Assembly (NCBI GenBank): GCA_965233705.1
Contig: CBDDTF010000001.1
Coordinates: 806,001 to 870,000, forward strand
Origin: Algihabitans sp965233705
GTDB lineage: Bacteria; Pseudomonadota; Alphaproteobacteria; Kiloniellales; DSM-21159
DNA length: 64,000 bases
Direction of reading: 5' to 3'
Part shown: positions 41,938 to 50,473 of the stretch, one piece after another
How positions within the stretch are numbered: position 1 is the stretch's first letter
How the letters are laid out: every line of letters starts with the position of its first letter
Notes under the pieces: model-generated
The model's database searches: none
Seen by the model: only the letters and a program-made list of their open reading frames with translations
Told to the model about the DNA's origin: nothing
Translations under genes and position numbers: made by a program

Positions 41938-43797
41938 ATGCTCGACGCACCCGCCCGATTCGCCGCCGACAGCCAGACGCCCTACGCCGACCCGCAGCAG
42001 GCGCTGCGCGAGGTCTTCGGCCACGGCGCCTTTCGCGGCCTGCAGTCGGAGGCGGTGGAGACCCTGCTGGCGGGCGGCGACGCGCTGGTCGTGGCGCCCA
42101 CCGGCTTCGGCAAGTCGGCCTGCTACCAGGTGCCCGCCCTGTGCCGGCCGGGCACCGCCATCGTGGTCTCGCCGCTGATCGCGCTGATGGCCGACCAGGT
42201 CGCGCAGCTCCGCGAGGCCGGGGTGGCCGCCGACATGCTGAACTCCGCCCTGCCGGAGGAGGAGCGGCGGGCGGTGATCCAGCGCCTGCGCGGCGGGCAG
42301 ACCCGGCTGCTCTACGTCGCGCCGGAGCGGCTGCTGCTGGACGGCACGTTGGAGCTGCTGGAGAGCTGCCGGATCTCGCTGATCGCCATCGACGAGGCGC
42401 ACTGCGTGTCCCAGTGGGGCCACGACTTCCGGCCCGAATACCGGCGCCTGTCGGCGCTGGCCGGCTGGTTCCCCGAGGTGCCGCGCATCGCGCTGACGGC
42501 GACGGCCGACGCCCAAACCCGCACCGACATCCTGACCCAGCTCCGCATGGACCGGGCGCGCGTGCTGGTCGGCGGCTTCGACCGCCCCAACCTGCGCTGG
42601 AACTTCGCGGAGAAGCGCGAGCCGCTGCGCCAGCTCGACCGCTTCCTGGCGACCCGTCCGGAAGGCTCCTCGGGCATCGTCTACGTCGGCTCGCGCAAGA
42701 AGGCCGAGCAGACGGCCGAGCGGCTGGCCGCCATGGGCTACGCCGCCGAGGCCTACCACGCCGGCCTGGACAGCGAGCTGCGCGGCCAGCGCCAGGCCCG
42801 CTTCCTGCGCGAGGACGGCCGCATCGTGGTCGCCACCGTCGCCTTCGGCATGGGCATCGACAAGCCGGACGTGCGCTGGGTCGTGCACCTCGATCTGCCG
42901 CGCTCGCTTGAAGCCTGGTACCAGGAGGTCGGCCGCGCCGGCCGCGACGGCCTGCCCAGCGAGACGCTGACGCTGTTCGGGCCGAACGACGTCAGCTTCG
43001 CACGCCGCATGATCCGCGAGTCCGACGCGCCGGACGAGGTCAAGCGGGTCGAGCTGCTGAAGCTGGAGCATCTGGTCGGGGTGGCCGAGAGCGTCGGCTG
43101 TCGGCGTCAGGCCGTGCTGGCGTACTTCGGCGATTCCTGTGCGCCCTGCGGCAACTGCGACGCCTGCCTGGAGCCGCAGGAGCAGATCGACGGCACCGAG
43201 CTGGCGCAAAAGGCGCTCTCCGCCGTCTACCGCACCGGCCAGGTCTTCGGCGCCGCCCACATCGTCGACGTGCTGCGCGGCCAGGCCAGCGAGAAGGTGA
43301 CGCGCAACGGCCACGACGGGCTGGCGGTCTTCGGCGTCGGCGCCGAGACCGGCGAGGCGGAGTGGCGCTCGATCCTGCGCCAGCTCACCAGCCGCGGCCT
43401 GCTGGAGGTCGACCTGGAGGGGCACGGCGGCCTGCGGCTGGGCCCGGCCGAGCGGGTGCGCCCGTTGCTGCGCGGCGAGCAGCGTCTGACCCTGCGCCGC
43501 CCCACCCGGCCGGCCCGGCCGGCCGGACGCAGCCGCGGCCGGGCTCAGGCCGCCCAGCTCGCCGAGCTGTCGCGCGCCGACGCCGAGCTGTTCGAGGCGC
43601 TCAAGGCGAAGCGGCGTGAGCTGGCCGAGACGGCGGGCGTGCCGCCCTACGTGGTGTTCCACGACCGCACCCTGGTGGAGATGGCCCAGCTTCGCCCCGG
43701 CAGCCTGGCCGCCTTCGCCGAGCTGCCCGGGGTCGGCCGCTCCAAGCTGGAGAAGTACGCCGACGCCTTTCTGGCGGTGATCGCCGAGACGCGCTGA
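41938..43797 (+). CDS. recQ: ATP-dependent DNA helicase RecQ
   Basis: A 619-residue RecQ helicase. Motif 0 GAFRGLQSEAVETLL, Walker A APTGFGKSACYQ, DEAH box IDEAHCVSQWGHDFRPEY, motif III ALTATAD and motif VI YQEVGRAGRDG are all present. The zinc-binding region has four Cys (VGCRRQ, DSCAPCGNCDAC), followed by the RQC winged helix and a C-terminal HRDC domain (residues 540-615, ELPGVGRSKLEKYADAFL). It unwinds DNA in recombinational repair. Divergent from the small exported protein gene. Confidence 0.96.
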   Translation: MLDAPARFAADSQTPYADPQQALREVFGHGAFRGLQSEAVETLLAGGDALVVAPTGFGKSACYQVPALCRPGTAIVVSPLIALMADQVAQLREAGVAADMLNSALPEEERRAVIQRLRGGQTRLLYVAPERLLLDGTLELLESCRISLIAIDEAHCVSQWGHDFRPEYRRLSALAGWFPEVPRIALTATADAQTRTDILTQLRMDRARVLVGGFDRPNLRWNFAEKREPLRQLDRFLATRPEGSSGIVYVGSRKKAEQTAERLAAMGYAAEAYHAGLDSELRGQRQARFLREDGRIVVATVAFGMGIDKPDVRWVVHLDLPRSLEAWYQEVGRAGRDGLPSETLTLFGPNDVSFARRMIRESDAPDEVKRVELLKLEHLVGVAESVGCRRQAVLAYFGDSCAPCGNCDACLEPQEQIDGTELAQKALSAVYRTGQVFGAAHIVDVLRGQASEKVTRNGHDGLAVFGVGAETGEAEWRSILRQLTSRGLLEVDLEGHGGLRLGPAERVRPLLRGEQRLTLRRPTRPARPAGRSRGRAQAAQLAELSRADAELFEALKAKRRELAETAGVPPYVVFHDRTLVEMAQLRPGSLAAFAELPGVGRSKLEKYADAFLAVIAETR

Positions 43798-43825
43798 GCC
43801 CCCGGCGCCGGACCTGGCCCCGGAC

Positions 43826-45058
43826 TCAGCCGAAGGGCGCGGGCACGCGGTCGCGAGCGGCCCCGCTGCGGCCGTGGGTGCACCAGACGCAGGCGCAGTC
43901 CTGGTGGTCGCAGCTCGGGTCGGCCAGCGGCGCGCGGTAGCGCAGGCGGGCGAGCGGGTAGACCAGGCGGGTCAGCATCGAGGGGCCGTAGAGGCGGCGC
44001 AGCCGGCGATCGGTCTGGGAGTCGGCCTGGGGGCCGGCCTGGGTGCCGCTCAGGCTGCGCAGCGCCCAGCGCCGGCCGTGTGCGCCCACCGCGTTGAAGA
44101 GGAAGCGGTTGCTCACGCCCGCGCGCAGCAGCGGCAGCAGCTCGCGGCGCCAGAGCTGGCGGTAGTCGCTGCCGTCGATCAGGCTGCGCGCCGCTAGGAT
44201 GCCGGAACGCAGCGCCAGGCGCAGGCCGAAGCCGGCCAGCGCGTCCTGAAAGCCCGCCTGCTCGCCGACCACCGGGTGGCCGCCCTGCAAAGCGCTGCGC
44301 GGCAGCCGGAAGTTGGCGTAGCCGCCGAACGGCCGCGGCGCGCGCATCTCCAGCCCCGCCGTGGCGCGGAAGAAGGCCAGGGTGCGCGCGACGTACTCGG
44401 CCTGCCGCTTGAAGTCGGTGAACAGGCAGGTGGCCACCGTGCCCTCGCCGCCATGGATCAGCAGGTAGGCGTAGCCGAGCGGCGCCAGCCGGTCGTTGAA
44501 GGCGATCCAGTTGCCGTCGGGCAGATCGGTCTCGAAGAGGTAACCCACGGCGATGGCGTCGGCGCTGTGCGGCCCGGTGGCGAAGACGCCGGGCCCCTCG
44601 ACCGCGTGGGCCCGCTCGCCGAAGCGCACGGTGGCGCCGGCGGCGACCGCCTGCTTGAGCAGGCCGAACTCCAGGCTGCCGCCGTGGCGGCCGCGCCGCA
44701 CCAGGTAGTAGAGCGGCCGCGCCGCGCGCACGGGATAGGCCCGCCCCCAGGCGTCGAAGGCGGTGCCGCTGTCGACCGGGTGGCAGTCGAAGCTGGGCTC
44801 GATTCCCGCGGCGCTCAGCTCCTCCAGAACGTCCGGCGCGGCGCTCCAGTTCTCCAGGCCCTGGAAGTCGCCGTGAAAGCGGCTGCCCACGGTGCTGTGC
44901 CACTCCCGCACCACCACCGGCCGCCCGGCGCGCGCCAGCACGATGGCGCAGGCGAGGCCCGCCGGCCCCGCCCCGACCACGGTGACGGGCCGCTCACCGG
45001 GCGATCCCCGGTCGCCCGCTCCCGGTGATCTCCTCCCCAGTGGGGCCAGCCGGTCCAT
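43826..45058 (-). CDS. FAD-dependent oxidoreductase with C-terminal Cys cluster
   Basis: A 410-residue flavoprotein of the geranylgeranyl-reductase-like group. The FAD-binding Rossmann motif is TVVGAGPAGLACAIVLARAG (residues 26-45), and the second FAD motif lies around VVGEQAGFQDALAGFGLRLAL near 265. It ends with DHQDCACVWCTHGR, which with the Cys just before gives C-x4-C-x-C-x2-C, a possible metal or iron-sulphur site not expected in this family. The ATG at 45058 has GGGAGGAG nine bases upstream. Substrate unknown; 31 bp after the PRC-barrel gene on the same strand. Confidence 0.85.
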   Translation of the reverse strand: MDRLAPLGRRSPGAGDRGSPGERPVTVVGAGPAGLACAIVLARAGRPVVVREWHSTVGSRFHGDFQGLENWSAAPDVLEELSAAGIEPSFDCHPVDSGTAFDAWGRAYPVRAARPLYYLVRRGRHGGSLEFGLLKQAVAAGATVRFGERAHAVEGPGVFATGPHSADAIAVGYLFETDLPDGNWIAFNDRLAPLGYAYLLIHGGEGTVATCLFTDFKRQAEYVARTLAFFRATAGLEMRAPRPFGGYANFRLPRSALQGGHPVVGEQAGFQDALAGFGLRLALRSGILAARSLIDGSDYRQLWRRELLPLLRAGVSNRFLFNAVGAHGRRWALRSLSGTQAGPQADSQTDRRLRRLYGPSMLTRLVYPLARLRYRAPLADPSCDHQDCACVWCTHGRSGAARDRVPAPFG

Positions 45059-45089
45059 CGGCCATCTCCTCCCGCCCGCCGTCGCCGGC

Positions 45090-45887
45090 TCAGCGCTGCA
45101 GGATCGGGTCCCAGTAGGCGGCCAGCGCGCGCCGCCACTCGGCCTGTTCGGTCGCCTCGAAGTTGGCGCGGTCGACCTTGGGCGCCGCCTCCAGCGCCTG
45201 CTCGGGCACGTCGAGCACGTAGAGCTCGTGATCCTGGGTGAAGCGCAGGCCGCGCCAGGGAATGGCGATCAGCTTCTCGCCCATGCCGAGGAAGCCGCCG
45301 CGCGAGGCCAGCACGTAGAGGATCTCGCGCTGGTCGGGGTTGACGACCAGGTCCTCGATCTCGCCGAGCTTTTCGTCTTCCAGGTTGCGGATCTCGGCGC
45401 CGATCAGGATGTCGGCGCGCATCAGGTGGTCCATCTCGCGCAGGCGCTGGGCGCGCGAGAGGTGGGCCCGCCGCCAGGCCGTGCGCAGGTCGGGGTCGTC
45501 GGCCTCGGGCCCGACCAGCGTCTGGTGCTCGCGGTAGACGTCGCGCATGGAGTCCAGCACGGTCTGGCAGAGCGCCTCCTCGCCGCCCCAGGCGTAGACG
45601 TAAGCGGCGTCGCGCAGCGAACGGATCTTCTGCCGGGGCGTCCCCTCGACGCCCCAGAGGTAGTAGCCGGCGGGCGCGGCGACGCCGTAGCCGTCCGGCG
45701 GCAGGATGCCGAAGCCCACCTCTTCCAGCTTCTGCTCGAAGCTCTGCAGATCGCGCAGGCATTGCTGCGCGTAGTCGAGCGTCCGGCGCTCCTCGCCCGG
45801 CAGGCTCTCGACATCCGCCGCGCCGGCGGGACTGGCGACGGCGATCAGCAGGCCGAGCGATCCGCTGAGCAGCGTGGCAGCGCGCAT
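45090..45887 (-). CDS. Exported PRC-barrel domain protein
   Basis: A 265-residue protein with a Sec signal peptide (LLSGSLGLLIAVASPAGAAD). Residues 30-150 form a helical domain of unknown family; residues 155-230 are a PRC barrel (ADILIGAEIRNLEDEKLGEIEDLVVN, then IPWRGLRFTQDHELYVLDVP). PRC barrels occur in RNA-processing RimM, photosynthetic reaction centres and envelope stress proteins; export points to the last. It probably shares an mRNA with the FAD oxidoreductase. Confidence 0.88.
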   Translation of the reverse strand: MRAATLLSGSLGLLIAVASPAGAADVESLPGEERRTLDYAQQCLRDLQSFEQKLEEVGFGILPPDGYGVAAPAGYYLWGVEGTPRQKIRSLRDAAYVYAWGGEEALCQTVLDSMRDVYREHQTLVGPEADDPDLRTAWRRAHLSRAQRLREMDHLMRADILIGAEIRNLEDEKLGEIEDLVVNPDQREILYVLASRGGFLGMGEKLIAIPWRGLRFTQDHELYVLDVPEQALEAAPKVDRANFEATEQAEWRRALAAYWDPILQR

Positions 45888-45927
45888 GGCTATTCCTCCC
45901 TGTCCTCGGCACCTGTCCCAGAGCAGG

Positions 45928-45980
45928 TTGTGATCGTCTGGCCCGCTCCCGCGGCTCCGCCGATCACAAGAAACCGGCTC
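45928..45980. repeat. Palindrome with 21-bp module, linked to copy D
   Basis: TTGTGATCG (45928-45936) pairs with CGATCACAA (45961-45969). The right half continues as the 21-bp module found inverted at 31809-31829. It lies just upstream of the PRC-barrel gene start, in its leader or promoter zone. Confidence 0.8.
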
Positions 45981-45997
45981 AGCTTCATAGGGTTAGC

Positions 45998-46052
45998 GTG
46001 ATTTCTCGCGACCGGCGGACGCGCCGAGGCGCGTCCAGACGGTCGCACATCA
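45998..46052. repeat. Dispersed palindromic repeat, copy D
   Basis: The best copy of the family: GTGAT, CGCGACCG, GGACGCGCC, loop GAG, GCGCGTCC, CGGTCGC and ATCAC in mirror order. It is followed by a tandem partial copy of its right tip (CGTCGCACATCAC, 46053-46065). Confidence 0.85.
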
Positions 46053-46183
46053 CCGTCGCACATCACCCTGGAGGGCGGAGCCGGAGCCGGTCCCACCGAC
46101 ACCGCGATCCGCGCCAACACCCAAAGGACGGAGGCCGCTGCCCGCCGTTACAGAAGGCTACAGAGGGGCGAGAGGGCGCGGAC

Positions 46184-46220
46184 GGCAAAAGCGCCCCGCC
46201 GGTGCCCGGCGGAGCGCTTC
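46184..46220 (-). terminator. Intrinsic terminator of the chemoreceptor gene
   Basis: Read on the minus strand: GAAGCGCTCCGCCGG, a short loop, CCGGCGGGGCGC and TTTT. The 14-bp stem has one G-U type mismatch; the T tract is four long. It lies 46-82 bases after the MCP stop codon. Confidence 0.8.
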
Positions 46221-46265
46221 TTGTACCGCTGCGGCGCGGCGGCGACGCCGCCGGCCGTGCCCGGA

Positions 46266-48074
46266 TCAGGCCGCCTTGACCCCCTGGAGGAAGTTGTCGA
46301 TCTCCTCCTTCAGCCAGGCCATCTGCTTCGAAAGATCGGCGACCGCGCCGGTCACCCCCTGGGCCGCCGTGGTGGTCTCGTCGGCGCCGCTGTTGACGCC
46401 CTGCATCGTCTCGGTGACCTGCTGGGTGCCGGTCGCCGCCTCCTGCACGTTGCGGGCGATCTCGTCGGTCGCGGCCGTCTGCTCTTCGACCGCCGCCGCG
46501 ATCGAGCTGGCGATGCCGTTGATCTCGCCCACCGTCTGGGAGATCTCGCTGATCGCCGAGACGGCGCCGCCGGTGGAGTTCTGGATCTCGCCGATCTGCT
46601 GGCTGATCTCCTCGGTCGCCTTGGCGGTCTGGGTCGCCAGGGACTTCACCTCGCTGGCGACCACGGCGAAGCCCTTGCCGGCCTCGCCGGCGCGCGCCGC
46701 CTCGATCGTCGCGTTGAGCGCCAGCAGATTGGTCTGCTCGGCAATCTCCGAGATCAGCCCGACCACCTGGCCGATACGCTCGGCGGCAGCGGCGAGTTGC
46801 TCGACCGTCCCCTGGGTGCCGCCGGCCTGGGTCACCGCCTGCTGCGAGATCCGCGAGGACTGCTGGGCCTGGCGGGCGATCTCCTGGATCGAGCTCGACA
46901 GCTCCTCGGCGGCGCTGGCCACGGTCTGCACGTTGGCCGAAGCCTCGACCGAGGCGCTGGAGGCCGTGGTGGCCTGGCCGCGGGTCCGCTCGGCCACCGA
47001 GGACATGGAGCCCGCGGAGTCGTTCAGGCTCCGCGAGGCCCCCTCGACGTTGCCGAGCGCCTCGGTCGCCGCCGCCTCGAAACGCTGGGTGAGGTCGTCC
47101 AGGCGCTTGGCCCGCTCGGCCGTGGCGGCCTGGGACTTGCGCTCCTCGGCCTGCAGACGCTCGGTCTCGATCATGGAAGTCTTGAAGACCTCGACCGTGC
47201 CGGCCATCTCGCCGATCTCGTCGCCGCGGCCGGTCTCGGGAATCGTCTCGGTCAGGGTGCCCTTGGCCAGCGTCAGCATGGCCTCGCGCAGCCGGCCCAG
47301 CGGCGCCAGCACGCGCCGGTACATGCCCAGCACCGCCAGCAGCAGCAGCGCCAGCAGACCCGCCATCGCCAGGCCGAACAGCCAGCCGTAGAGCGAGACC
47401 CGGTCCTGCGCGGCCTGAATGGCGCCGGCCGTGCGCTCGTCCAGCAGCACGAAGAACTCGTCGATCGGCTGCATGATCTCGGCCTTGTAGGTGTAGTAGG
47501 CCTCGCTGAACATCAGCGCGCGCGCGCGCTCGAGATCGGGCGCGCCGGTCACCGTGTAGTTGCCGTTGGCATCGGGAAACCGCCCCTGCGCGGCGTTCAT
47601 CGCCTCGGTCTCCAAGGCGACCAGGTCGTCGGAGAGCGCCTGCGCCGCCTCCAGCTTGGCGAACTCCGCCTCGGTGAAGCCCGCCTCCCGCATCAGCGCG
47701 TTCAGCGAGACGGCCCGCGTGTCCGGGCGCGGCTTGTCGCCACTGGCCGCCAGGAAATCCCAGTAGATACGGTGATACTCGGCCGGCCGCGGCTTCTCGC
47801 CGTTGCGGATGGCCACCACGTCCTCGTACATCCGGCGGAACTTCGCCTCGCCGGTGGACACGTAGCTGCGGGCCAGGTTGGTCAGGTCGTCCGAGCTCTG
47901 GCGCAGCTCGTCGGCGAGCAGATAAGAGCGGTAGCGCTTGTCGAAGGCCGCCTCCAGGTTGCCCTGGGCGTCCTCGAACAACACGCCGAGAGCGACCACC
48001 GCGGCGCTGCACACCAGCATCAGACCGGCGATCGCAGCGGTCGCGCCGCGCAGGGTCCCCACAAATCCGAGCAT
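46266..48074 (-). CDS. Methyl-accepting chemotaxis protein
   Basis: A 602-residue chemoreceptor. TM1 (about 10-32), a periplasmic helical sensor (33-225) with YRSYLLADELRQSSDDLTNLARSYVSTGE, resembling the DUF/4-helix-bundle sensors, TM2 (about 228-250), HAMP (250-303), then the long signalling coiled coil with the tip sequence SEIAEQTNLLALNATIEAARAG. No C-terminal pentapeptide tether. ATG at 48074 follows AAAGGACCCGAGG. It stands alone and ends at an intrinsic terminator. The ligand is unknown. Confidence 0.95.
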   Translation of the reverse strand: MLGFVGTLRGATAAIAGLMLVCSAAVVALGVLFEDAQGNLEAAFDKRYRSYLLADELRQSSDDLTNLARSYVSTGEAKFRRMYEDVVAIRNGEKPRPAEYHRIYWDFLAASGDKPRPDTRAVSLNALMREAGFTEAEFAKLEAAQALSDDLVALETEAMNAAQGRFPDANGNYTVTGAPDLERARALMFSEAYYTYKAEIMQPIDEFFVLLDERTAGAIQAAQDRVSLYGWLFGLAMAGLLALLLLAVLGMYRRVLAPLGRLREAMLTLAKGTLTETIPETGRGDEIGEMAGTVEVFKTSMIETERLQAEERKSQAATAERAKRLDDLTQRFEAAATEALGNVEGASRSLNDSAGSMSSVAERTRGQATTASSASVEASANVQTVASAAEELSSSIQEIARQAQQSSRISQQAVTQAGGTQGTVEQLAAAAERIGQVVGLISEIAEQTNLLALNATIEAARAGEAGKGFAVVASEVKSLATQTAKATEEISQQIGEIQNSTGGAVSAISEISQTVGEINGIASSIAAAVEEQTAATDEIARNVQEAATGTQQVTETMQGVNSGADETTTAAQGVTGAVADLSKQMAWLKEEIDNFLQGVKAA

Positions 48075-48630
48075 CCTCGGGTCCTTTCTTGCCGTGAAGT
48101 GTGTTGCGCCGACTTCGGCGCTTTGAGTCCTCTATTGAGACAATCGCCCTTAACACTTCATTGCGTGCGCAATTGCCGCCACAAGACAAAGTGGATTCCA
48201 AAACAAACAGCCGCGATCTATTCGGGAATTCAGCGGCTTGACGCGCCGCAACACGGGCACGGCGCGCCGGCAAACGCGACTTCCGGCTGCGGAGAAGACG
48301 GTGCAGCGGGCCGGCCGCGCAGAGGTCAAAGCCGCGAACATCGCCACAGCATGCGGCGCAAGTTCCTACGCGGATTGATAGATTGTGCGTCCACCTCCGA
48401 TCGCCGCGGGCCGACGATCCTGGCCGCGGCCGGCGCGTTACAAAACGTTACACAAACGTCGCGCCACCGCCGCCCGCGCAGCGTCACCACCGGCCCGCGC
48501 AGCGCCACCACCGGGCCACGCAGCGCGAGCGCGGGCCAGACACGGCGCGGGCGCGGGGGAGACACGCCCCCGCCCGCGACGCTATACTGCGGGACGAGAA
48601 TCCTTCGAGACGCACATGCGGGAGAGGGTC
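48075..48630. other. Intergenic region between chemoreceptor and DUF2189 genes
   Basis: 556 bp, divergent promoters expected. The part near 48150-48240 is AT-richer than most of the window. It holds CGTTACAAAACGTTACACAAACG (in two short repeats of CGTTACA, 48436-48458) and a 21-bp tandem repeat at 48472-48525. No gene seen. Confidence 0.5.
48472..48525. repeat. 21-bp tandem repeat
   Basis: GCCCGCGCAGCGTCACCACC + G is followed at once by the same unit with one base changed (48493-48513) and a partial third copy (GGCCACGCAGCG). It lies upstream of the DUF2189 gene. Confidence 0.75.
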
Positions 48631-49494
48631 ATGGACACCATCCGCAATCCGATCGAGTGGATTTCCGATCAGGTCCGGGGCGCCGCCGACCACGGGGCGG
48701 CGGCCGGGACCGCGCTGAGAGCGCAGGAGTCGCCCCCCAGCCTGCGCCGGATCGATCTCGCCGACATCAAGGCGGCCCTGGCCGCCGGCCTGGAGGACTT
48801 CGGCGCCTGCCGCAGCGACGTGCTGCTGCTCTGCCTGCTTTACCCGCTGGTCGGCCTGCTGCTGGTCTGGGTCGCCATCGACCGCAACCTGCTGCCCCTG
48901 GTCTTCCCCCTGGCCTCGGGCTTCGCGCTGATCGGGCCGGCGATCGCCGTCGGCCTCTACGAGATGAGCCGGCGGCGCGAGGCCGGACGGGCGGTGACCT
49001 GGGCCGACGCCTTCGGCGTGCTCGCCTCGCCCTCCTTCGGGGCGATCCTGGCGCTGGGGCTGCTGTTGCTGGCCCTGCTCGCCGCCTGGCTGTTCGTCGC
49101 CCAGGCGATCTACGCCGCCACCCTGGGGCCGCTGCCGCCGGACTCGGCGACGGCCTTCCTCGGCGCGCTCTTCACGACGCCCGAAGGCTGGACGATGGTC
49201 GTCGTCGGCACCGGCGTCGGCTTCCTCTTCGCCGTGGTCGCTTTCGCGATCAGCGTGGTCTCCTTCCCGCTGCTGCTCGACCGCCCGGTCGGGCTGTGGC
49301 GCGCCGTCGGCGTCTCGCTGCGCGCGGTCCGGCGGAACCCGCTGCCGATGGCGGCCTGGGGCCTGGTGGTGGTGGCCGGACTGGTGCTGGGCGCCCTGCC
49401 CCTGCTGCTCGGCCTGATGCTGGTGCTGCCGATCCTGGGCCACGCCACCTGGCACCTCTACCGCCGCCTGGTGGCCCACCCCGAGAGGCCGTGA
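48631..49494 (+). CDS. DUF2189 family membrane protein
   Basis: A 287-residue inner-membrane protein with about six helices, carrying the DUF2189 pattern: LRRIDLADIKAALAAGLEDF, DVLLLCLLYPLVGLLLVW, SGFALIGPAIAVGLYEMSRRRE, and the C-terminal LMLVLPILGHATWHLYRRL. The ATG at 48631 is chosen because GGAGAGG stands 4-10 bases upstream; another ATG is 15 bp earlier. Function unknown, though some members sit near cytochrome oxidase genes. Convergent with the HTH gene (21-bp gap). Confidence 0.88.
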   Translation: MDTIRNPIEWISDQVRGAADHGAAAGTALRAQESPPSLRRIDLADIKAALAAGLEDFGACRSDVLLLCLLYPLVGLLLVWVAIDRNLLPLVFPLASGFALIGPAIAVGLYEMSRRREAGRAVTWADAFGVLASPSFGAILALGLLLLALLAAWLFVAQAIYAATLGPLPPDSATAFLGALFTTPEGWTMVVVGTGVGFLFAVVAFAISVVSFPLLLDRPVGLWRAVGVSLRAVRRNPLPMAAWGLVVVAGLVLGALPLLLGLMLVLPILGHATWHLYRRLVAHPERP

Positions 49495-49515
49495 AGCGCC
49501 GCCGGCGGCCGCGCG

Positions 49516-50322
49516 TCACAGCCGCATGACGAAGGCCGCCTCGTCGGGGGTCATGTCGTTGTGCACCCGGCGGCGGATCGCCGGGTCGATGCGCGCGTCG
49601 TCCTTGTCGAACAGGCCGCAGGCCCCGAGCGCCGCACGGAGATCGACGCTGCGGCCGAGCCGCTGCAGGATCACCCGGTAGCAGGCGATGTCCCGGGCCG
49701 AGCTGCTGGTCACCCCCACCGTCAGGCCGGGCAGCAGCGAGGGCTGGTCGCGGTCGTAGGGGTAGAGCACGGTGAGCCAGAGCATCTTGCCCACCGTTTC
49801 CTCCCGCTCGAACATCACCACCCGCTCGCCGGAATGCATGAACAGGCCGCGGTACTTGCGCGTCGCGCGGTGCAGCGTGCCCGGGTAGCGCTCGAAGTTG
49901 CGGCTGAACACCATGCCGCCGTCCTCGAAGACCTGCACCAGGCCGCGCAGGATCTTCCCCGGAAACTCCGCCGGGCAGAAGTAGTTGTGGTAGTAGCCCA
50001 TGTGCGCCTGGAGCTGCTCGACGCTCTGCGGCGTCAGCAGGAGGATGTCCCGCGCCCGCTCCGAGAGGTGGGTGAGCTGCTCGGTCAGCGGCCGCTTGAT
50101 CGCGATCAGCCGCCGGAAGTCCTGGTGGTCCAGCAACAGCTCCGAATCGTCGAGGCCGAAGTGGTCGGCGATGCGCCGCAGGTTCTGCAGCGAGGGGCTG
50201 CGGCCGGCGAGGTACTTGTTGAACTGCTGCCGGTTGATCCCGATCCGCCGGCAGACCTCGGACACGGAGCGGCTGTAGCTGCACAGCAGACGCAGGTTGG
50301 CCGCGAGATCCTCGATCGCCAT
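49516..50322 (-). CDS. XRE-like HTH transcriptional regulator with C-terminal sensor domain
   Basis: A 268-residue regulator. Residues 1-60 are an XRE-type HTH (SVSEVCRRIGINRQQFNKYLAG), and the remaining 200 residues form an all-purpose sensor domain that I do not recognise (GYYHNYFCPAEFPGKILRGLVQVFEDGG, TRKYRGLFMHSGERVVMFERE). ATG at 50322 follows AGAAAGGGGCCC. It is divergent from the polyamine-type ABC operon, so regulation of that operon is the natural guess. Confidence 0.83.
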   Translation of the reverse strand: MAIEDLAANLRLLCSYSRSVSEVCRRIGINRQQFNKYLAGRSPSLQNLRRIADHFGLDDSELLLDHQDFRRLIAIKRPLTEQLTHLSERARDILLLTPQSVEQLQAHMGYYHNYFCPAEFPGKILRGLVQVFEDGGMVFSRNFERYPGTLHRATRKYRGLFMHSGERVVMFEREETVGKMLWLTVLYPYDRDQPSLLPGLTVGVTSSSARDIACYRVILQRLGRSVDLRAALGACGLFDKDDARIDPAIRRRVHNDMTPDEAAFVMRL

Positions 50323-50357
50323 GGGCCCCTTTCTGAAGCGAGTTGACGCACATGCAC

Positions 50358-50387
50358 AGCATAGTGCTTCGGAATTACGGTGCGCAA
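50358..50387 (-). promoter_or_regulatory. Possible sigma-70 promoter for the HTH regulator gene
   Basis: On the minus strand TTGCGC (50387-50382) and TATGCT (50363-50358) are separated by 18 bp, and the -10 box lies about 36 bp before the start codon. Reasonable boxes, but weak at -35. Confidence 0.35.
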
Positions 50388-50473
50388 CGCCCTGACTCGC
50401 GGCGCCATGCCTGTCTATGCTCCCCGCCCGCTGCGGCACCGCGGCCGGACACACGGAACGGAAGAGGCTTACC

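Noticed and set aside
46221..49529. 1102-codon open frame on the plus strand
   Set aside because: Spans the antisense of the chemoreceptor and an out-of-frame reading of DUF2189; no motif.
50343..50365. TTGACG ... CATAGT as a promoter for the Pot-type operon
   Set aside because: The spacing is only 11 bp, too short for a sigma-70 promoter.
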